The notes: generated by a model from the letters alone, not told the origin. A DNA stretch of 64,000 nt from Holosporaceae bacterium (GCA_022646525.1 CP060261.1:744001-808000); one strand, 5' to 3'. Shown: positions 30,886 through 41,345, counted from the stretch's first letter. A program made the numbers and translations.

Positions 30886-31548
30886 TTATCCTGCAGCGTT
30901 AATGTAGTTAAGAAGAAGTTGGTGGCGCATCTTAATATCGGCTGCAATTTCTTGATCATCAACAAGTTTTTGTAGATAGCCCTTTGCTTCATTATTACGA
31001 TCTAATTTCATTAAGGCAAGTGCCGCAATTTCATAGGCAAGATGGCGCCATGGGTTGTCTTCTTTTAGATAGCCCTCTATGGCAGAAAGTGTTTCTTGGG
31101 GTTTGTGGTCAACTTCCATGAACAGGCGTCTAAACAAAGCTGTTTTTGCAAAACTTTTTTGCTGGGCAGAGGCAAACAGTCCACCATTTTTGCTTTCGAT
31201 AATCTTATAAAGTGAAATAGCACCTTTGGTATCGCTTTGTTCTATGAGGATATCGGCCACCCAAAAGCGGGCAAGCGTTGCGTAAACAGTTTCCCCTTTT
31301 AAAGGAATGCGCTCAAGAATTTTTAAAGCAGCTGCTCGATCTGTTTCTGACAGCACAACAGCCTGAATATAGGCATTCGACTGCGATGCCGTGACAGATT
31401 TTTGATGGTTCTGCCACCAAACGTAGCCGGCTGTCAGCAAAACGATACCGGCAGCTAGGCCATACACATGCTGTTGGTATTTTTTCCAGAGATTATGCCA
31501 ACGTTCTTGTTCGACTTCGGCTTTTATTTCTTCAATGATATTTGACAA
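30886..31548 (-). CDS. Membrane-anchored TPR-like protein (YfgM-like)
   Basis: A 220-aa protein with an N-terminal cytoplasmic helix, one membrane segment (QHVYGLAAGIVLLTAGYVWW) and a periplasmic helical-repeat region including YATLARFWVADILIEQ. This matches the TPR_21/YfgM-type family found just before bamB and der. In E. coli YfgM is an ancillary SecYEG-associated chaperone, so a role in protein export is likely by analogy. Stops 11 bp before bamB. Intact. Confidence 0.82.
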   Translation of the reverse strand: MSNIIEEIKAEVEQERWHNLWKKYQQHVYGLAAGIVLLTAGYVWWQNHQKSVTASQSNAYIQAVVLSETDRAAALKILERIPLKGETVYATLARFWVADILIEQSDTKGAISLYKIIESKNGGLFASAQQKSFAKTALFRRLFMEVDHKPQETLSAIEGYLKEDNPWRHLAYEIAALALMKLDRNNEAKGYLQKLVDDQEIAADIKMRHQLLLNYINAAG

Positions 31549-31609
31549 AATTCTTTCTCCTTCGTATTGGGAACCATAAAACTAACCGCAAATGAAATAA
31601 ATGGCAATG

Positions 31610-32458
31610 CTATGCTTTATTCCACATAAATCTATCCATAATAAAGGTGGGGTTTATGTCTTGCGTTTTTAGAGTTTTTTCTAACGATTGTCGTGACTCA
31701 TCTCGGTGAATACCAGAATGGATAAGCACGACATCAAGCCCCATTGTGTTAGCACCTTTAATATCGGTATGCATACCGTCACCCACAGCAAGCACTTTTT
31801 CTTTAGGTGGGTTGCCAAGTTTTTTAAGTGAAGATTCATAAATAGGGGGGTAGGGCTTTCCATAATAAATAACGATGCCACCATTTTTTTCATATTTCTG
31901 TGCAGCAAGGCCTGGGCAATGGCCTGTTTTGCCTCCGTGAATGGCTACCACATCAGGGTTTGCACATATTAATGTTTTATTGAGCCGAAGTGCTTCTTCT
32001 AAAACCATGTCTGTTGTGGGGACAAGTGCGGTAAAAAGAATGTAGTCTGCTTGTTCTAAATTTAGGGTTCTTTTGCCACTAATATGCTCAAGAAGAGGGT
32101 GTGCATGGGTGTCATCACCCAGATAGTAATAATCTTTTCCAGAAAAATCATTTTCTGGATCGTTCAGGCCATCGATAACAGCATCACCAGAGCTGTGAAT
32201 ATGATCATAATGTGTGCCGCGTTCGATTCCCATGCCATTCATAAGTTGTTCAAGGTTATGTCCAGGCCTTGAAGAGTTGGAAATAAATAGGATTTTCTTA
32301 TCATGTGCGCGCAAGTTTTCTAGGCAATGGATGGCGCCAGGTAAGGCATTACATCCATCATGAACAACGCCCCACATATCAAGCAAAAAATGCGTATAAG
32401 GGGTGTGAATGGTGGAAAAAGTTTGCTGTTCTTGTTGAGGGCTTATATCTTTATGCAT
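31610..32458 (-). CDS. HAD-superfamily (IIA) hydrolase
   Basis: Intact 282-aa HAD phosphatase of the alphaproteobacterial subgroup recognised by the motif I form LLDMWGVVHDG (nucleophile Asp, then Asp-equivalent Gly-Val pattern). Motif II is LFISNSSRPG and motif IV VLAVGDGMHTDIKGANTMG; the Lys of motif III is in YYGKPYPPIYE. The natural substrate is not known; sugar or nucleotide phosphates are usual in this class. It starts 31 bp from the divergent pepA and may share an operator region; it is 61 bp upstream of the TPR gene. Confidence 0.88.
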   Translation of the reverse strand: MHKDISPQQEQQTFSTIHTPYTHFLLDMWGVVHDGCNALPGAIHCLENLRAHDKKILFISNSSRPGHNLEQLMNGMGIERGTHYDHIHSSGDAVIDGLNDPENDFSGKDYYYLGDDTHAHPLLEHISGKRTLNLEQADYILFTALVPTTDMVLEEALRLNKTLICANPDVVAIHGGKTGHCPGLAAQKYEKNGGIVIYYGKPYPPIYESSLKKLGNPPKEKVLAVGDGMHTDIKGANTMGLDVVLIHSGIHRDESRQSLEKTLKTQDINPTFIMDRFMWNKA

Positions 32459-32489
32459 AATAGTTGTAAAAATAGTTTATGAGGTTTCC

Positions 32490-33843
32490 ATGTGTCAACG
32501 TTTTGTCGATAAAAAGAAGGTGCACTTCCCTTTATCTTGTAAAAGATATTTCAGGTGCGGATTTGACGTCTTTCCAAAAAATTGGTTGGCAGCTGAAAGA
32601 GGAAAAAACAAGCCTAAGGGCATGTTTCTTGTGCCAGATGAAGCGGCAAATTTAGAAAAAGTTTTATGGGTTGCAGAAGACACAAAAGATATGTGGATTG
32701 GCGCGCGACTGGCAGAAAGTTTGCCCGTGCAGTATACCTACGCCCTTCAAAGCGAAACAGATTTTCTTTCATTTTCTTTGGCTTGGGGCATGGCGTGCTA
32801 TCGTTTTGATAGATATAAAACAGAAGCCTCCTCTAAAACTTTTCCACGTCTTTTTTGTGCCGTCAGAGTTTCGCAAAGAACTAGATGCCCTGATTTCAGC
32901 CATTTTCTTAGTGCGCGACCTTATTAATACACCGGCAAGCGATCTCACGCCCCATGCCCTTGCCTCAAAAGCCGTAGAAGTGGGCAACAGGTTTAAAGCA
33001 AAAACAAAGATGATAACCAAAGAAGTGTTAGAAAAGCAGTTTCCCATGGTGCACGCTGTTGGCCAAGCTTCAGTCAATGCGCCTGCCGTTGTGGATATGG
33101 AATGGGGTAGTTCTAAAAATCCAAGTGTGACTCTTATCGGAAAAGGGGTGACTTTTGATACGGGGGGGTTAGATGTAAAGCCACCATCGAATATGTTTTT
33201 GATGAAGAAAGATATGGGGGGCGCGGCTCATGCCTTAGCGTTGGCGCAACTCATTATGGAAATGGATTTGTCGATACATCTGCGCCTTATTTTGCCTTGT
33301 GCCGAAAATTCTATTGGCAGCAAGGCTTATCGCCCCAGCGATGTGCTGACTTCTCGAAAGGGGTTTACGGTTGAGGTATCTGATACAGATGCAGAAGGCC
33401 GCCTTCTTTTAGCAGATGCATTAACGGCAGCGACAGAAAAGCCGGCCGATTACACCATTGACTTTGCCACACTAACAGGTGCGGCACGTGTGGCGGTGGG
33501 TACAGAAATTGCCGCCTATTTCTCAGATGACGAAGGGGTTTCTGAAAAAATAAAACAGCATGGGGATGCAGAAAACGACGCCGTATGGGCGCTGCCGCTA
33601 TGGAAAGGGTATGAAGATCAGTTGCCGTCTTCCACGGCAGATCTTAAAAGCTGCCCATCAGGCGGATATGGGGGTGCCATTACAGCAGCCTTATTTTTGA
33701 AGAAATTTTTGGTTGAGAAAACGAAATGGGTGCACTTTGATGTGATGGGCTGGAACACACGCGTTCGGCCTGGCCGACCTATTGGTGGTGAAGCCATGGG
33801 GTTGCGCGCCATGTATGCTTTCTTTAAAAATTTAAAGGCTTAG
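32490..33843 (+). CDS. Leucyl aminopeptidase family M17 (PepA/PepB-like)
   Basis: Cytosolic two-metal aminopeptidase. Starts MCQRFVDKKKVHF; frame joins near 32690 and 32835 are needed. The catalytic domain is intact from about 32870 and includes GVTFDTGGLDVKPPSNMFLM, KKDMGGAAHALALAQLIM, the signature TDAEGRLLLADAL (preceded by Ser-Asp where Asn is usual) and TLTGAARVAVG. Length about 451 aa, as in alphaproteobacterial M17 enzymes. Tail-to-tail with the MBL gene, overlapping it by 12 bp. Confidence 0.92.
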
Positions 33844-34593
33844 ACACATGCCGTCATAGGCAGGCTCAACCCCGGGGGGAAGCTTTTTTTTCAGCTGCTC
33901 ATAATCAAGCAGGGGGTGCATGTGGGTTAGAACAGCATGATTTGGTTTAAGTGCCTCAATCCATTCAAGCGTTTGAGGTAAATGTGAATGGGTGGGATGC
34001 TCGGTTTCTTTAAGGCAGTCAACAACCCATGTCGACAATCCTTTTAATTGATCAAACGATTCTTGAGAAAACTTTTTCACATCTGTTGAATACGCAAAGT
34101 CATTGATTCGGAATGTTACTGAAGGGCCATAGCCATGATCTTGGGCAAGGGGTAAAATTTCAAGGCCAAACAGAGAAAAGGGGGCGCCTGTTTTAATTTC
34201 ATGGGCATTGAGGAAGGGGGCGTAGTGATCAATATCATTAGTAAAGGCATAACCAAAAGATTTATCAAGCTCGCTTAGAGTGCCAGATGTCGCATAAACT
34301 GGGATGGTTTCTTTTTTTTTGTTGTTGATAATGCCCACATCGTTAATGCCGTGGGCATGGTCGCTGTGTGCGTGTGTGTACAAAATAGCATCAATATCTA
34401 GAATATTATTGTCTAACATTTGTTGCCTTAAATCAGGCGATGTATCGACTAGAATATTTTTACCATTGTGTTGAATCAGGATAGAGGGCCTTGTGCGCCT
34501 GTTTTTTGGGTTGGTAGGATCACAATTATACCAGCGGTTGCCTACAATAGGGGTGCCACATGCATGACCGCATCCAAGGATAATTACTTTCAT
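33832..34593 (-). CDS. MBL-fold metal-dependent hydrolase (PhnP-like)
   Basis: Metallo-beta-lactamase-fold phosphodiesterase. Starts MKVIILGCGHACGTPIVGN at 34593 through ATGA overlap with tatD; an in-frame upstream extension exists but overlaps tatD and lacks a good start. The metal motif THAHSDHAHG (HxHxDH) is present, with further ligands near PLAQDHG and LTHMHP. 253 aa. In alphaproteobacteria this gene commonly follows metG and tatD; the substrate may be a cyclic phosphate or nucleotide, but nothing here shows which. Confidence 0.88.
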   Translation of the reverse strand: MKVIILGCGHACGTPIVGNRWYNCDPTNPKNRRTRPSILIQHNGKNILVDTSPDLRQQMLDNNILDIDAILYTHAHSDHAHGINDVGIINNKKKETIPVYATSGTLSELDKSFGYAFTNDIDHYAPFLNAHEIKTGAPFSLFGLEILPLAQDHGYGPSVTFRINDFAYSTDVKKFSQESFDQLKGLSTWVVDCLKETEHPTHSHLPQTLEWIEALKPNHAVLTHMHPLLDYEQLKKKLPPGVEPAYDGMCLSL

Positions 34594-35379
34594 ATTTTTT
34601 TGTGTTCCTGATTCACTTTTGAAAAAAGAGCAAAAAAGTTCTCTGTTGTGATACGCGCAACCTCTTTCAAAGACAAATCTTTTAACTCTGCAAGTTTCTC
34701 GGCGGTGTGCACCACATAGGCAGGTTCGTTGCATTTTCCTCGATGGGGAATCGGTGCAAGGTAAGGGGCGTCTGTTTCAACCAAAAGCCGGTCAAGGGGC
34801 ACAATTTTTGCTGTTTCTCTTAAGTCTTCGGCATTTTTGAAAGTAAGAATGCCTGAGAAAGAAATATAAAAACCAAGCTCCAAGGTTTCTTCTGCAAAAT
34901 GACGTGTGCCAGAGAAACAATGGATAACCCTGGTTTATTGGTTTGGTCTACTTTTCTTCTTTTAAGATCGATAGTATATCTTCTTCAGCGTCACGTGCAT
35001 GAATAATAAGGGAAGCCCTGTTTCTTTCATAGCATGAATGTGTCGACGAAAGCTTTCTTTCTGGTTTTCTCATGACTGTGCTCGTAATAATAATCAAGCC
35101 CTGTTTCGCCAATACCAACTGCTTTTTATGATCAAGAAGCTTTAATAGTGTCGATGTTTCTGGCACACCGTGGGTGTCGACCTCGTGCGGGTGAACCCCA
35201 ATTGTATGGTAAATATTGTTATGTGCCTCTGAGATTGATTCAAGTTCAGCGGCTTCATTAAGGGCTGTTGAAATCGTTAGCATCACCCCAATATCATGCT
35301 GACGCGCACTTTCAAGAACGTTTGGAAGGCGTTCTTTCAGCTTTGGATCATTAAGATGGCAGTGGCTATCAACCAGCAT
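34590..35379 (-). CDS. tatD: TatD family metal-dependent DNase
   Basis: Start chosen at MLVDSHCHLNDPKLKERLPN (GAGG lies just before it). The metal-binding HxH is in DSHCH. Shifts near 35105 and 35030 are needed to recover IGETGLDYYYEHSHEK and the LIIHARDAEEDILSIL segment; another near 34930-34885 leads to FISFSGILTFKNAEDLRE and the conserved ETDAPYLAPIPHRGK. About 263 aa, normal. Its TGA overlaps the start of the MBL gene. Proposed role: 3'-5' exonuclease on DNA; the biological role in this organism is unknown. Confidence 0.93.
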
Positions 35380-35395
35380 GTGTTGCCTCTTCAAT

Positions 35396-36901
35396 TCAGG
35401 GGAAGAGCGGGGAAGGGGCGTCTATTGATGTGCCTTGCTCTAGTGCGAAAGCGCTTTTTAGATGATCAAATGTGCGTTGGTCATCGGGAACCTGAAGCAT
35501 ATCCAGAAGATTCTTAGATGCTTCAGGAATAAGGGCTGTGCCATAATGCCGATGTAACGAAGTGTTTCCATCAGTGTATATAAAACAACATTCATGCGTT
35601 CAATATCTGTTTTTTGAGGGTCCAAGGGGCTTGTTCATCAACATATTTATTAGCGGCCCATACAACACTCCACAAGGCTTCAACGTATTTATGAAGCTCT
35701 TGGCTTTCCATATACTCTTGAGATTGTGCCAAAATATTTTGAGCTTGAATAAGAAGGCTTTGATCTTCGCTGACAAAAAGGTGTGAGAGTACAGGAATTT
35801 TTCCATCACAGTTTTTATATGCCATACTGAGCGTGCGTTGCGCTAAGTTACCCAATTCATTAGATAGGTTTGTGTTTGCCTTTTGAACAAGGGCCTTCTC
35901 AGAAAATCACCATCACTGCCGAAAGACATGCCTGTTACAAGAAAGTAGCGCACAATATCAGATGAAAAGCGGTCAACCAAATCAAAAGGGATCAACCACA
36001 TTCCCCAACGACTTTGACATCTTTTGTCCTTCTACAGTCCACCATCCATGGGCAAAAACACGCTTGGAAGTGGAATTTTGGCTGCCATTAAGAATGCAGG
36101 CCAGAAAATAGCATGGAAGCGCAAAATATCTTTACCCACAACATGAAGGTTGGCAGGCCAAAATCTTGGTAATCTTTTTTCCCAACATCTGGATATCCTA
36201 AAGCGGTGATATAGTTTGTTAGGGCGTCAATCCATACATACATAATATGTTTGTCATCATGGGGCACGGGAATGCCCCATTTAAAAGTTGTTCTTGATAT
36301 GGAAAGATCTTTTAAGCCTTGCTTCACAAAGCTAATCACTTCGTTGCGTCGACTTTCGGGTTCGATGAACTTTGGATTCTCTTCATAAAATTGAAGCAGT
36401 GGCTTTTCCCATTTTGATAATCGAAAGAAATAGCTTGGCTCTTCCACCCATATGACGGGGCGCCTGTGGGGCTTTGCCATCAACAAGCTCACTTTCTGTG
36501 AAAAAAGATTCATCGCGTACCGAGTACCAGCCAGCATAATTGTCTTGATAAATATCTCCACTTTCAACAAGTGTGTTCCAGAAAGCTTGGGCGCCTTTAT
36601 TGTGACGTTCTTCTGTTGTACGAATAAAGTCGTCGTTGGTGATGTCGTAGGCAGGTAAAATCTTTTTAAAGTTTTCCGAAATTGCATCTACAAAATCTTG
36701 CGGATTTTTTTGCGCAGCTTTTGCGGCTTCTTCAACTTTTTGGCCGTGTTCGTCGGTGCCAGTTAAAAACTTTACATCATATCCTTCAAGGCGCTTGAAG
36801 CGTGCAATGACGTCACAACATACGGTTGTATAAACCGATCCAATGTGGGGCACATTGTTGGGATAGTATATAGGGGTTGTAATATAAAAAGGTTTCTTCA
36901 T
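35396..36901 (-). CDS. metG: Methionyl-tRNA synthetase (many frame breaks)
   Basis: Charges both initiator and elongator tRNA-Met. N-terminus MKKPFYITTPIYYPNNVPHI with the HIGH equivalent PHIGSVYTTV. Joins near 36470, 36145-36110, 36050, 35990, 35905, 35840 and 35590-35540 recover SKWEKPLLQFYEENP, YVWIDALTNYITALGYPD, and GQKMSKSLGNVVDPF (KMSKS). The end reads DAPSPLFP then TGA at 35396; the codons after it (IEEATHAG, stop at 35375) would fit a longer natural end. About 505 aa. Overlaps holB by 4 bp. An essential gene this broken must be mis-sequenced. Confidence 0.92.
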
Positions 36902-37812
36902 GTATTTATCTGACTTAATTTAAAACACATTCCAAATATGGCTTGTTTAGGGTCAAAGCCTAGTGTGCTGTAGTCTCTCTTGAGCTTTGATAAGTAGGTG
37001 TCATATGACAGCAAGCTATCTAGGCTTAGGTGGGAAAATGGAGATACCGTATCTTCTTCATCCAAAGCTTTATACTTAATCGCCCATTTCACCCATTTAT
37101 CTACTAAGTGAAGGCATAAAGCAACTAATTGTTCGTCGCGCTTCACTTCATCGAGTATTTGATGCAAGAACACTTTTTCGCCTGTTTTAGATAAACGGCC
37201 TACTTTATCTTTCAGTGTTGTATATAGCTCGACGTAATCTGATTCACTTTCTAGATCGGGAGAGCTACCAAGAAAAAACAAAGCTTCTTCTGTTTCTGAT
37301 GCATTGGCAAGAAGTGGCTTCTTTTGTGCGCTATCTCCAAAGGGGATTTGTGCACACCTTGAAAGGATAGTTGGTAAAATAGGTTTGCCCACACGATGTA
37401 TTAGGAAAAACAATGTTTTTTCAGGGGGCGATTCCAGTGTTTTTAGAAGACCATTTTCACCATTTCTGTTTAAGTCGTTCAGTGAATCAATAACAATAAC
37501 CTTCCACCCGCCATCTGCAGATGTGTGCGCCACAAACTTCGTGATAGAGCGAATGTGGTCGATAGAATGCGCAGACTTTTCTGTGTGACGTTCTGAAACG
37601 TATAAAAAATTGGGGTGCATTTTGTCTTCCCAATCGCCGTGCCCTTGCAGGTTAAGATCAGGAAAGAAATGATTGGAAACTTTTGCTAAGAATTCTTTTT
37701 TCGGCTTATGGTGTGGGCCCTTAAGAATCCAGGCATGATGCGGGCGTGCGGAAAAGTTTTTTAAAAAAGAATTCACTTCATGGTTTATATCTGTAAGTTC
37801 TGCATTCGTCAT
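36898..37812 (-). CDS. holB: DNA polymerase III delta-prime subunit
   Basis: Clamp-loader subunit. Intact, 304 aa. The AAA+-like N-terminal region is seen in ARPHHAWILKGPHHKPKKEF (degenerate P-loop), DGGWKVIVIDSLNDLNRNGE (Walker B region), NGLLKTLESPPEKTLFFLI and the SRC motif LPTILSRCAQIPFG. The P-loop is degenerate, as expected for delta-prime. Located between tmk and metG as in most alphaproteobacteria; overlaps the metG start in ATGA. Confidence 0.94.
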   Translation of the reverse strand: MTNAELTDINHEVNSFLKNFSARPHHAWILKGPHHKPKKEFLAKVSNHFFPDLNLQGHGDWEDKMHPNFLYVSERHTEKSAHSIDHIRSITKFVAHTSADGGWKVIVIDSLNDLNRNGENGLLKTLESPPEKTLFFLIHRVGKPILPTILSRCAQIPFGDSAQKKPLLANASETEEALFFLGSSPDLESESDYVELYTTLKDKVGRLSKTGEKVFLHQILDEVKRDEQLVALCLHLVDKWVKWAIKYKALDEEDTVSPFSHLSLDSLLSYDTYLSKLKRDYSTLGFDPKQAIFGMCFKLSQINT

Positions 37813-37817
37813 CGATT

Positions 37818-38450
37818 TTAAAATGAAATATAAAACTTTTCTTGTAAAGTTTTCATTATTTTTTCAGAAATCAACTTGATAGACTGGTTCGCGGGGACGG
37901 TGATAATGCGTTTTGATTCGTGTGACAGAATTTTATATCCCTCATAAACCTTTCTATGAAAAGATAGGCTTTTTTCTTCAAAGAAGTCTTTGCTATTTCT
38001 TTTTCGGGCACGCTTCATGCCTTCTTCAGGGGGAAGATCAAAGAAAAAGGTAAGATCTGGCGCGAAGTCTTTTAGCGTTGCCTGGTGAATGGTGCGCACA
38101 AAGTCGATACCAACTTCTTGCGTGTGGCCTTGGTAAACGAAGGTAGAGTCTGCAAAGCGATCGCAAATAACCCAGGTGCCTTGACCCAGGGCAGGTTTTA
38201 TTACTTTTTGCACCAAGTCTCTGCGGGCGGCATATAAAATTAACACTTGAGAAATGGCATCCCACTCAGTGCCCTCTGTATCTTTTAAAACCTTCCTTAG
38301 AAGTTCAGACCCCACTGTACTGCCAGGCTCTCTAACCTTAATAACGGGAATATTTTTAGACTTTAAACTCTCTTCAAGGATTTGAATTTGTGTGGTTTTA
38401 CCACATCCTTCGCCGCCCTCAAAAGTTATGAAGCGCCCTTGATTTGTCAT
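37818..38450 (-). CDS. tmk: Thymidylate kinase
   Basis: Phosphorylates dTMP to dTDP. Intact 210 aa. P-loop FEGGEGCGKTTQI, the DR-Y-type substrate loop ICDRFADSTFVYQGH, and a basic LID-like GMKRARKRN segment. REPGSTVGSELLRK is the conserved REPG loop. Overlaps the rlpA stop at 38447-38450 and is 5 bp before holB. Confidence 0.97.
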   Translation of the reverse strand: MTNQGRFITFEGGEGCGKTTQIQILEESLKSKNIPVIKVREPGSTVGSELLRKVLKDTEGTEWDAISQVLILYAARRDLVQKVIKPALGQGTWVICDRFADSTFVYQGHTQEVGIDFVRTIHQATLKDFAPDLTFFFDLPPEEGMKRARKRNSKDFFEEKSLSFHRKVYEGYKILSHESKRIITVPANQSIKLISEKIMKTLQEKFYISF

Positions 38451-39577
38451 TCTTTCTTCAAAATATCTGATGTCATGCGGGCATCGCCAACACCTAAGCC
38501 TTTAATTTGCTCAAGTGCGCGATCTGCATCTCCCATAGAAGTGAAAGGGCCAACACGTACGCGTGTGAGTTTGCGCTCACCAAGTTGAAGAGGACTACTT
38601 TCTACAGCACCCGTTTCAGAAAGCTTTTCTGCTAACCTATGTGCATTTTTTTCATTCCCAAAAACACCGGCCTGAACATAGTACACTTCTTGAGGGGGCT
38701 GGTGATGTTCGACAGGGGCACCTTCATCGGCTGTTGTGATTTCTTGGGGTTGGTCTGAGGTGGCCCTGGATTCTTGTAGGGCAGCATGGGTGGCTTCTTT
38801 TTCTGTTGTGCCCAGTTCTAGGGCATCTTCCTGAGGGGTGCTTTGCTCAACAGTGCTTTCGGCAGCAATACTGGTTTCTTCTTCAGGCATCGCTTCTAAA
38901 ATGTTCATGACTTCATCGTTTTCCGATGAAGGTTGTGGCGGATCTATCTCTTCTTGAGGTGCAGGTTCTACCTGTGGTGCTTCAGGCTCAACGGTTGTTT
39001 CAACACTTTGATTGATAAGGTCTGTCGCACTTTTTGATTCATTGGATAAAATTTCAACCCGCACCTTAACAGGGCTTCCAGGTGCAAATTGTAAAATTTC
39101 TGCGACTGCAGGTGAAACGTCAACCAGGCGGTCGTTCACAAAAGGACCGCGGTCATTGATGCGCACTGTGGTGGATTTATTATTTTCTAAATTTGTCATC
39201 CTCACAATAGAAGGAAGAGGAAGTGTTTTATGGCATGCAGTGAGGCGGTCCTTACTATACACCTCGCCATTGGCTGTTCTTTTTCCATGGAAAGAGTTGG
39301 TGTAAACAGAGGCAACACCAATTTCATCGTATTTTGGATTTTCTGCAGGGAAATACCATACACCATTTACCTTATAGGGCTTTCCAATTTTGTGAACAGC
39401 GTCACCCTTTGTTTGCGCCCAAAATGGAAGAGATTTTTCACTAGACTTGACTTGGTCATTGTCAATAACAATGGGTTCTGGCGGCAAGAGGCGCTCGGGC
39501 TTACGGCGATTCGTACAAGAGGCGAGCACTAGTAGTGCGCAAAGAATTACAATAGATTTAAAAGACTTATTTTTCAT
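38447..39577 (-). CDS. rlpA: RlpA-like septal-ring lipoprotein with SPOR domain
   Basis: Peptidoglycan-binding lipoprotein, in several bacteria a lytic transglycosylase acting on denuded glycan strands at the septum. Start chosen at MKNKSFKSIVILCALLVLAS, giving a lipobox LASC; the longer in-frame extension overlaps mltB. The double-psi barrel domain has VASVYTNSFHGKRTANGEVY, LPLPSIVRMTNLEN and INDRGPFVNDRLVDVS with the catalytic-region Asp. A 130-residue Pro/Glu-rich linker precedes the SPOR domain (YYVQAGVFGNEKNAHRLAEK, RVRVGPF). 376 aa, intact. Overlaps mltB and tmk by 4 bp each. Confidence 0.94.
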   Translation of the reverse strand: MKNKSFKSIVILCALLVLASCTNRRKPERLLPPEPIVIDNDQVKSSEKSLPFWAQTKGDAVHKIGKPYKVNGVWYFPAENPKYDEIGVASVYTNSFHGKRTANGEVYSKDRLTACHKTLPLPSIVRMTNLENNKSTTVRINDRGPFVNDRLVDVSPAVAEILQFAPGSPVKVRVEILSNESKSATDLINQSVETTVEPEAPQVEPAPQEEIDPPQPSSENDEVMNILEAMPEEETSIAAESTVEQSTPQEDALELGTTEKEATHAALQESRATSDQPQEITTADEGAPVEHHQPPQEVYYVQAGVFGNEKNAHRLAEKLSETGAVESSPLQLGERKLTRVRVGPFTSMGDADRALEQIKGLGVGDARMTSDILKKE

Positions 39578-40569
39578 TTTTCTTGACTGATTTGATCTGC
39601 AAATAGACATACTGTGAGGGCAAAGCATATCGAACGATTCCACTTTAGAATAACTTTAAAGTTATTGTAAACAATAAATGCACGATCTTTGTTATCGGGA
39701 ATGATAAGCGCCCCTGGTAAGTTAGCCAGCCTTTTCTTCGGGTCTTTAGATTTTATGCCCAGCCTTTCCCAGTGTCTTCTTGATTTTTCAAGGTGAATAT
39801 TGGCGTGTCGTTTTTTAGAAAAGTTGCGTGGCAAGGTTACTTCGACACCCCATGGCTCGTCTGATTTCCAGCCAGAATTAACCAAATAGTTGGCAATTGA
39901 ATTAAAGACATCTTCAGGATTTGCCCAAATATCTTTTAATCCCTTATTCTGGCTATCAACAGCATGGGCATTAAATGCACTTGGCATAAATTGGCATTGC
40001 CCCAAGGCACCGGCCCACGATCCTTTCAGTGATTTGATTTTGTCACGTCCTTCTTGCAAAATTTTAAGGGCTTCAATGAGCTCGTTTGTGAAGAGAACTT
40101 GACGTCGGCCATGGAAAGCAAGGGTGGCTAGACTGAATAACGTCAAAGTTTCCCATATGTACCAAAATTAGATTCCAATCCCACAAAGCCAGGATAAATG
40201 CTTTAGATACCCATAGCGCGCTTGAACAGTGTCAGCAACGACGATATCTTTTTTGTTTCGCGTCGCGCTGTGCGAATGCGTGGCGGAATGCGCTTACTTT
40301 CATACTTTCGAAAGCCACCCATTTTTCTGGCTGGCTTTGATCAAGCTTGATAACGCGCACATCGTGAGAGTGAACAGTATCAAAGGCGCGTGATAGTGTT
40401 TCGTTCGATATGCCACTTTCACGGGCAAGGGGTTTGATTTTTACATGTAGGAATTCTTGAAAATCGGCAGACTCACTACCAATTGATGAGCGTGTGTGGG
40501 CTTGGGCATGAAATCCACAAATAATAAGGGCAAAACTAAAAGTATTTTCACGTGTTTGGTGTAAGCCAT
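39574..40569 (-). CDS. Lytic murein transglycosylase (MltB/SLT_2 type)
   Basis: Cleaves peptidoglycan glycan strands in the periplasm. The ATG at 40569 gives a signal peptide (MAYTKHVKILLVLPLLFVDF). Joins near 40490, 40285-40240, 40190 and 40150 recover a segment with KPLARESGISNETLSRAFD, then GFVGLESNFGTYG with the catalytic Glu, and LATLAFHGRRQVLFTNEL. GSWAGALGQCQFMPSAF and SIANYLVNSGWKSDEPWG are diagnostic for the family. About 330 aa. Overlaps rlpA by 4 bp, so the two peptidoglycan proteins are translationally coupled. Confidence 0.9.
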
Positions 40570-40655
40570 TTGAGATTTATCTCACATTGATAGGAGGCGT
40601 ACAATAAATTTCTTGACCAATACAAGAAGTTTTGTAAAAACAGTACCTATCCTTA

Positions 40656-40742
40656 GGATGGGTGGCCGAGCGGTTGAAGGCACCGGTCTTGAAAACCGGC
40701 AGGTGCAAGCCTCTCGTGGGTCTGAATCCCACCCATCCGCCA
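40656..40742 (+). tRNA. tRNA-Ser (anticodon TGA)
   Basis: Acceptor GGATGGG pairs with CCCATCC. Anticodon stem CCGGT/ACCGG encloses CTTGAAA, anticodon TGA. A long variable arm (AGGTGCAAGCCTCTC) as in class II tRNAs, T-arm GGGTCTGAATCCC, encoded CCA. Confidence 0.96.
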
Positions 40743-40838
40743 CGATAATTTGTTCTTAATATAAAATCTTTTCATTTTATAGAATCCTATATTTTTAGTG
40801 TTATCATAAGTTATAAAAACAAATATGGGGTCATAATT

Positions 40839-41345
40839 ATGAAAATAAGACCGCTGTCTTCTATTACAGAGACTAAAAACGCTTTCCATAAAACAGATTT
40901 GAATAATGAGTTTTCTCGTGTTATTAACGTGCATACTTTGGGCGTTGAACCACAAATTCTTAAATTTTCTGCAATGCCAAATGAGAAAGAGCGTTTACGA
41001 GATCGCTTAGGTATCTTGGCCCTTAATCGTTTTGAAATTAAGTGCCAAGTTTCCCATGATTTTTTGCATAGCCGCGTGCATATTGATGCAATGTTGTGCG
41101 CAGAGCTTGTTCAAGCCTGTGTCTTAACGCTTGCTGAAGTGAAAGAGACCTTGTCAGAACCTGTATCGCTTAAGCTTGTCACAAAATGTGCGGCCGAGGA
41201 TACATCGGGCCGCTTTTTTGATGATGGCCCTGAAGAAATAGAATTGAACGCGGACGGCACTATTGATATGGGTGAGATTTTTGCCCAATATTTAAGTTTG
41301 TCCATGAATCCGTATCCTAGAGCAGGGCAATCTACTTCTAACTAA
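40839..41345 (+). CDS. DUF177 (YceD) family protein
   Basis: Intact 168-aa protein of the YceD/DUF177 family, implicated in 23S rRNA processing in some bacteria. The conserved core is LCAELVQACVLTLAEVKETL, corresponding to the C-x-R-C-L-x-P-[VL] type region, followed by an acidic segment around DDGPEEIELNADGTIDMGEI. The rpmF gene that often follows it in other bacteria is absent here; a lipoprotein gene follows after 51 bp. Confidence 0.8.
   Translation: MKIRPLSSITETKNAFHKTDLNNEFSRVINVHTLGVEPQILKFSAMPNEKERLRDRLGILALNRFEIKCQVSHDFLHSRVHIDAMLCAELVQACVLTLAEVKETLSEPVSLKLVTKCAAEDTSGRFFDDGPEEIELNADGTIDMGEIFAQYLSLSMNPYPRAGQSTSN

Noticed and set aside
35370..35400. UGA read as tryptophan or another amino acid because of the in-frame TGA in metG.
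   Set aside because: Other genes end cleanly at TGA (for example murJ, tatD, rpoH) and Trp is encoded by TGG throughout; one case is better explained as a substitution or error.
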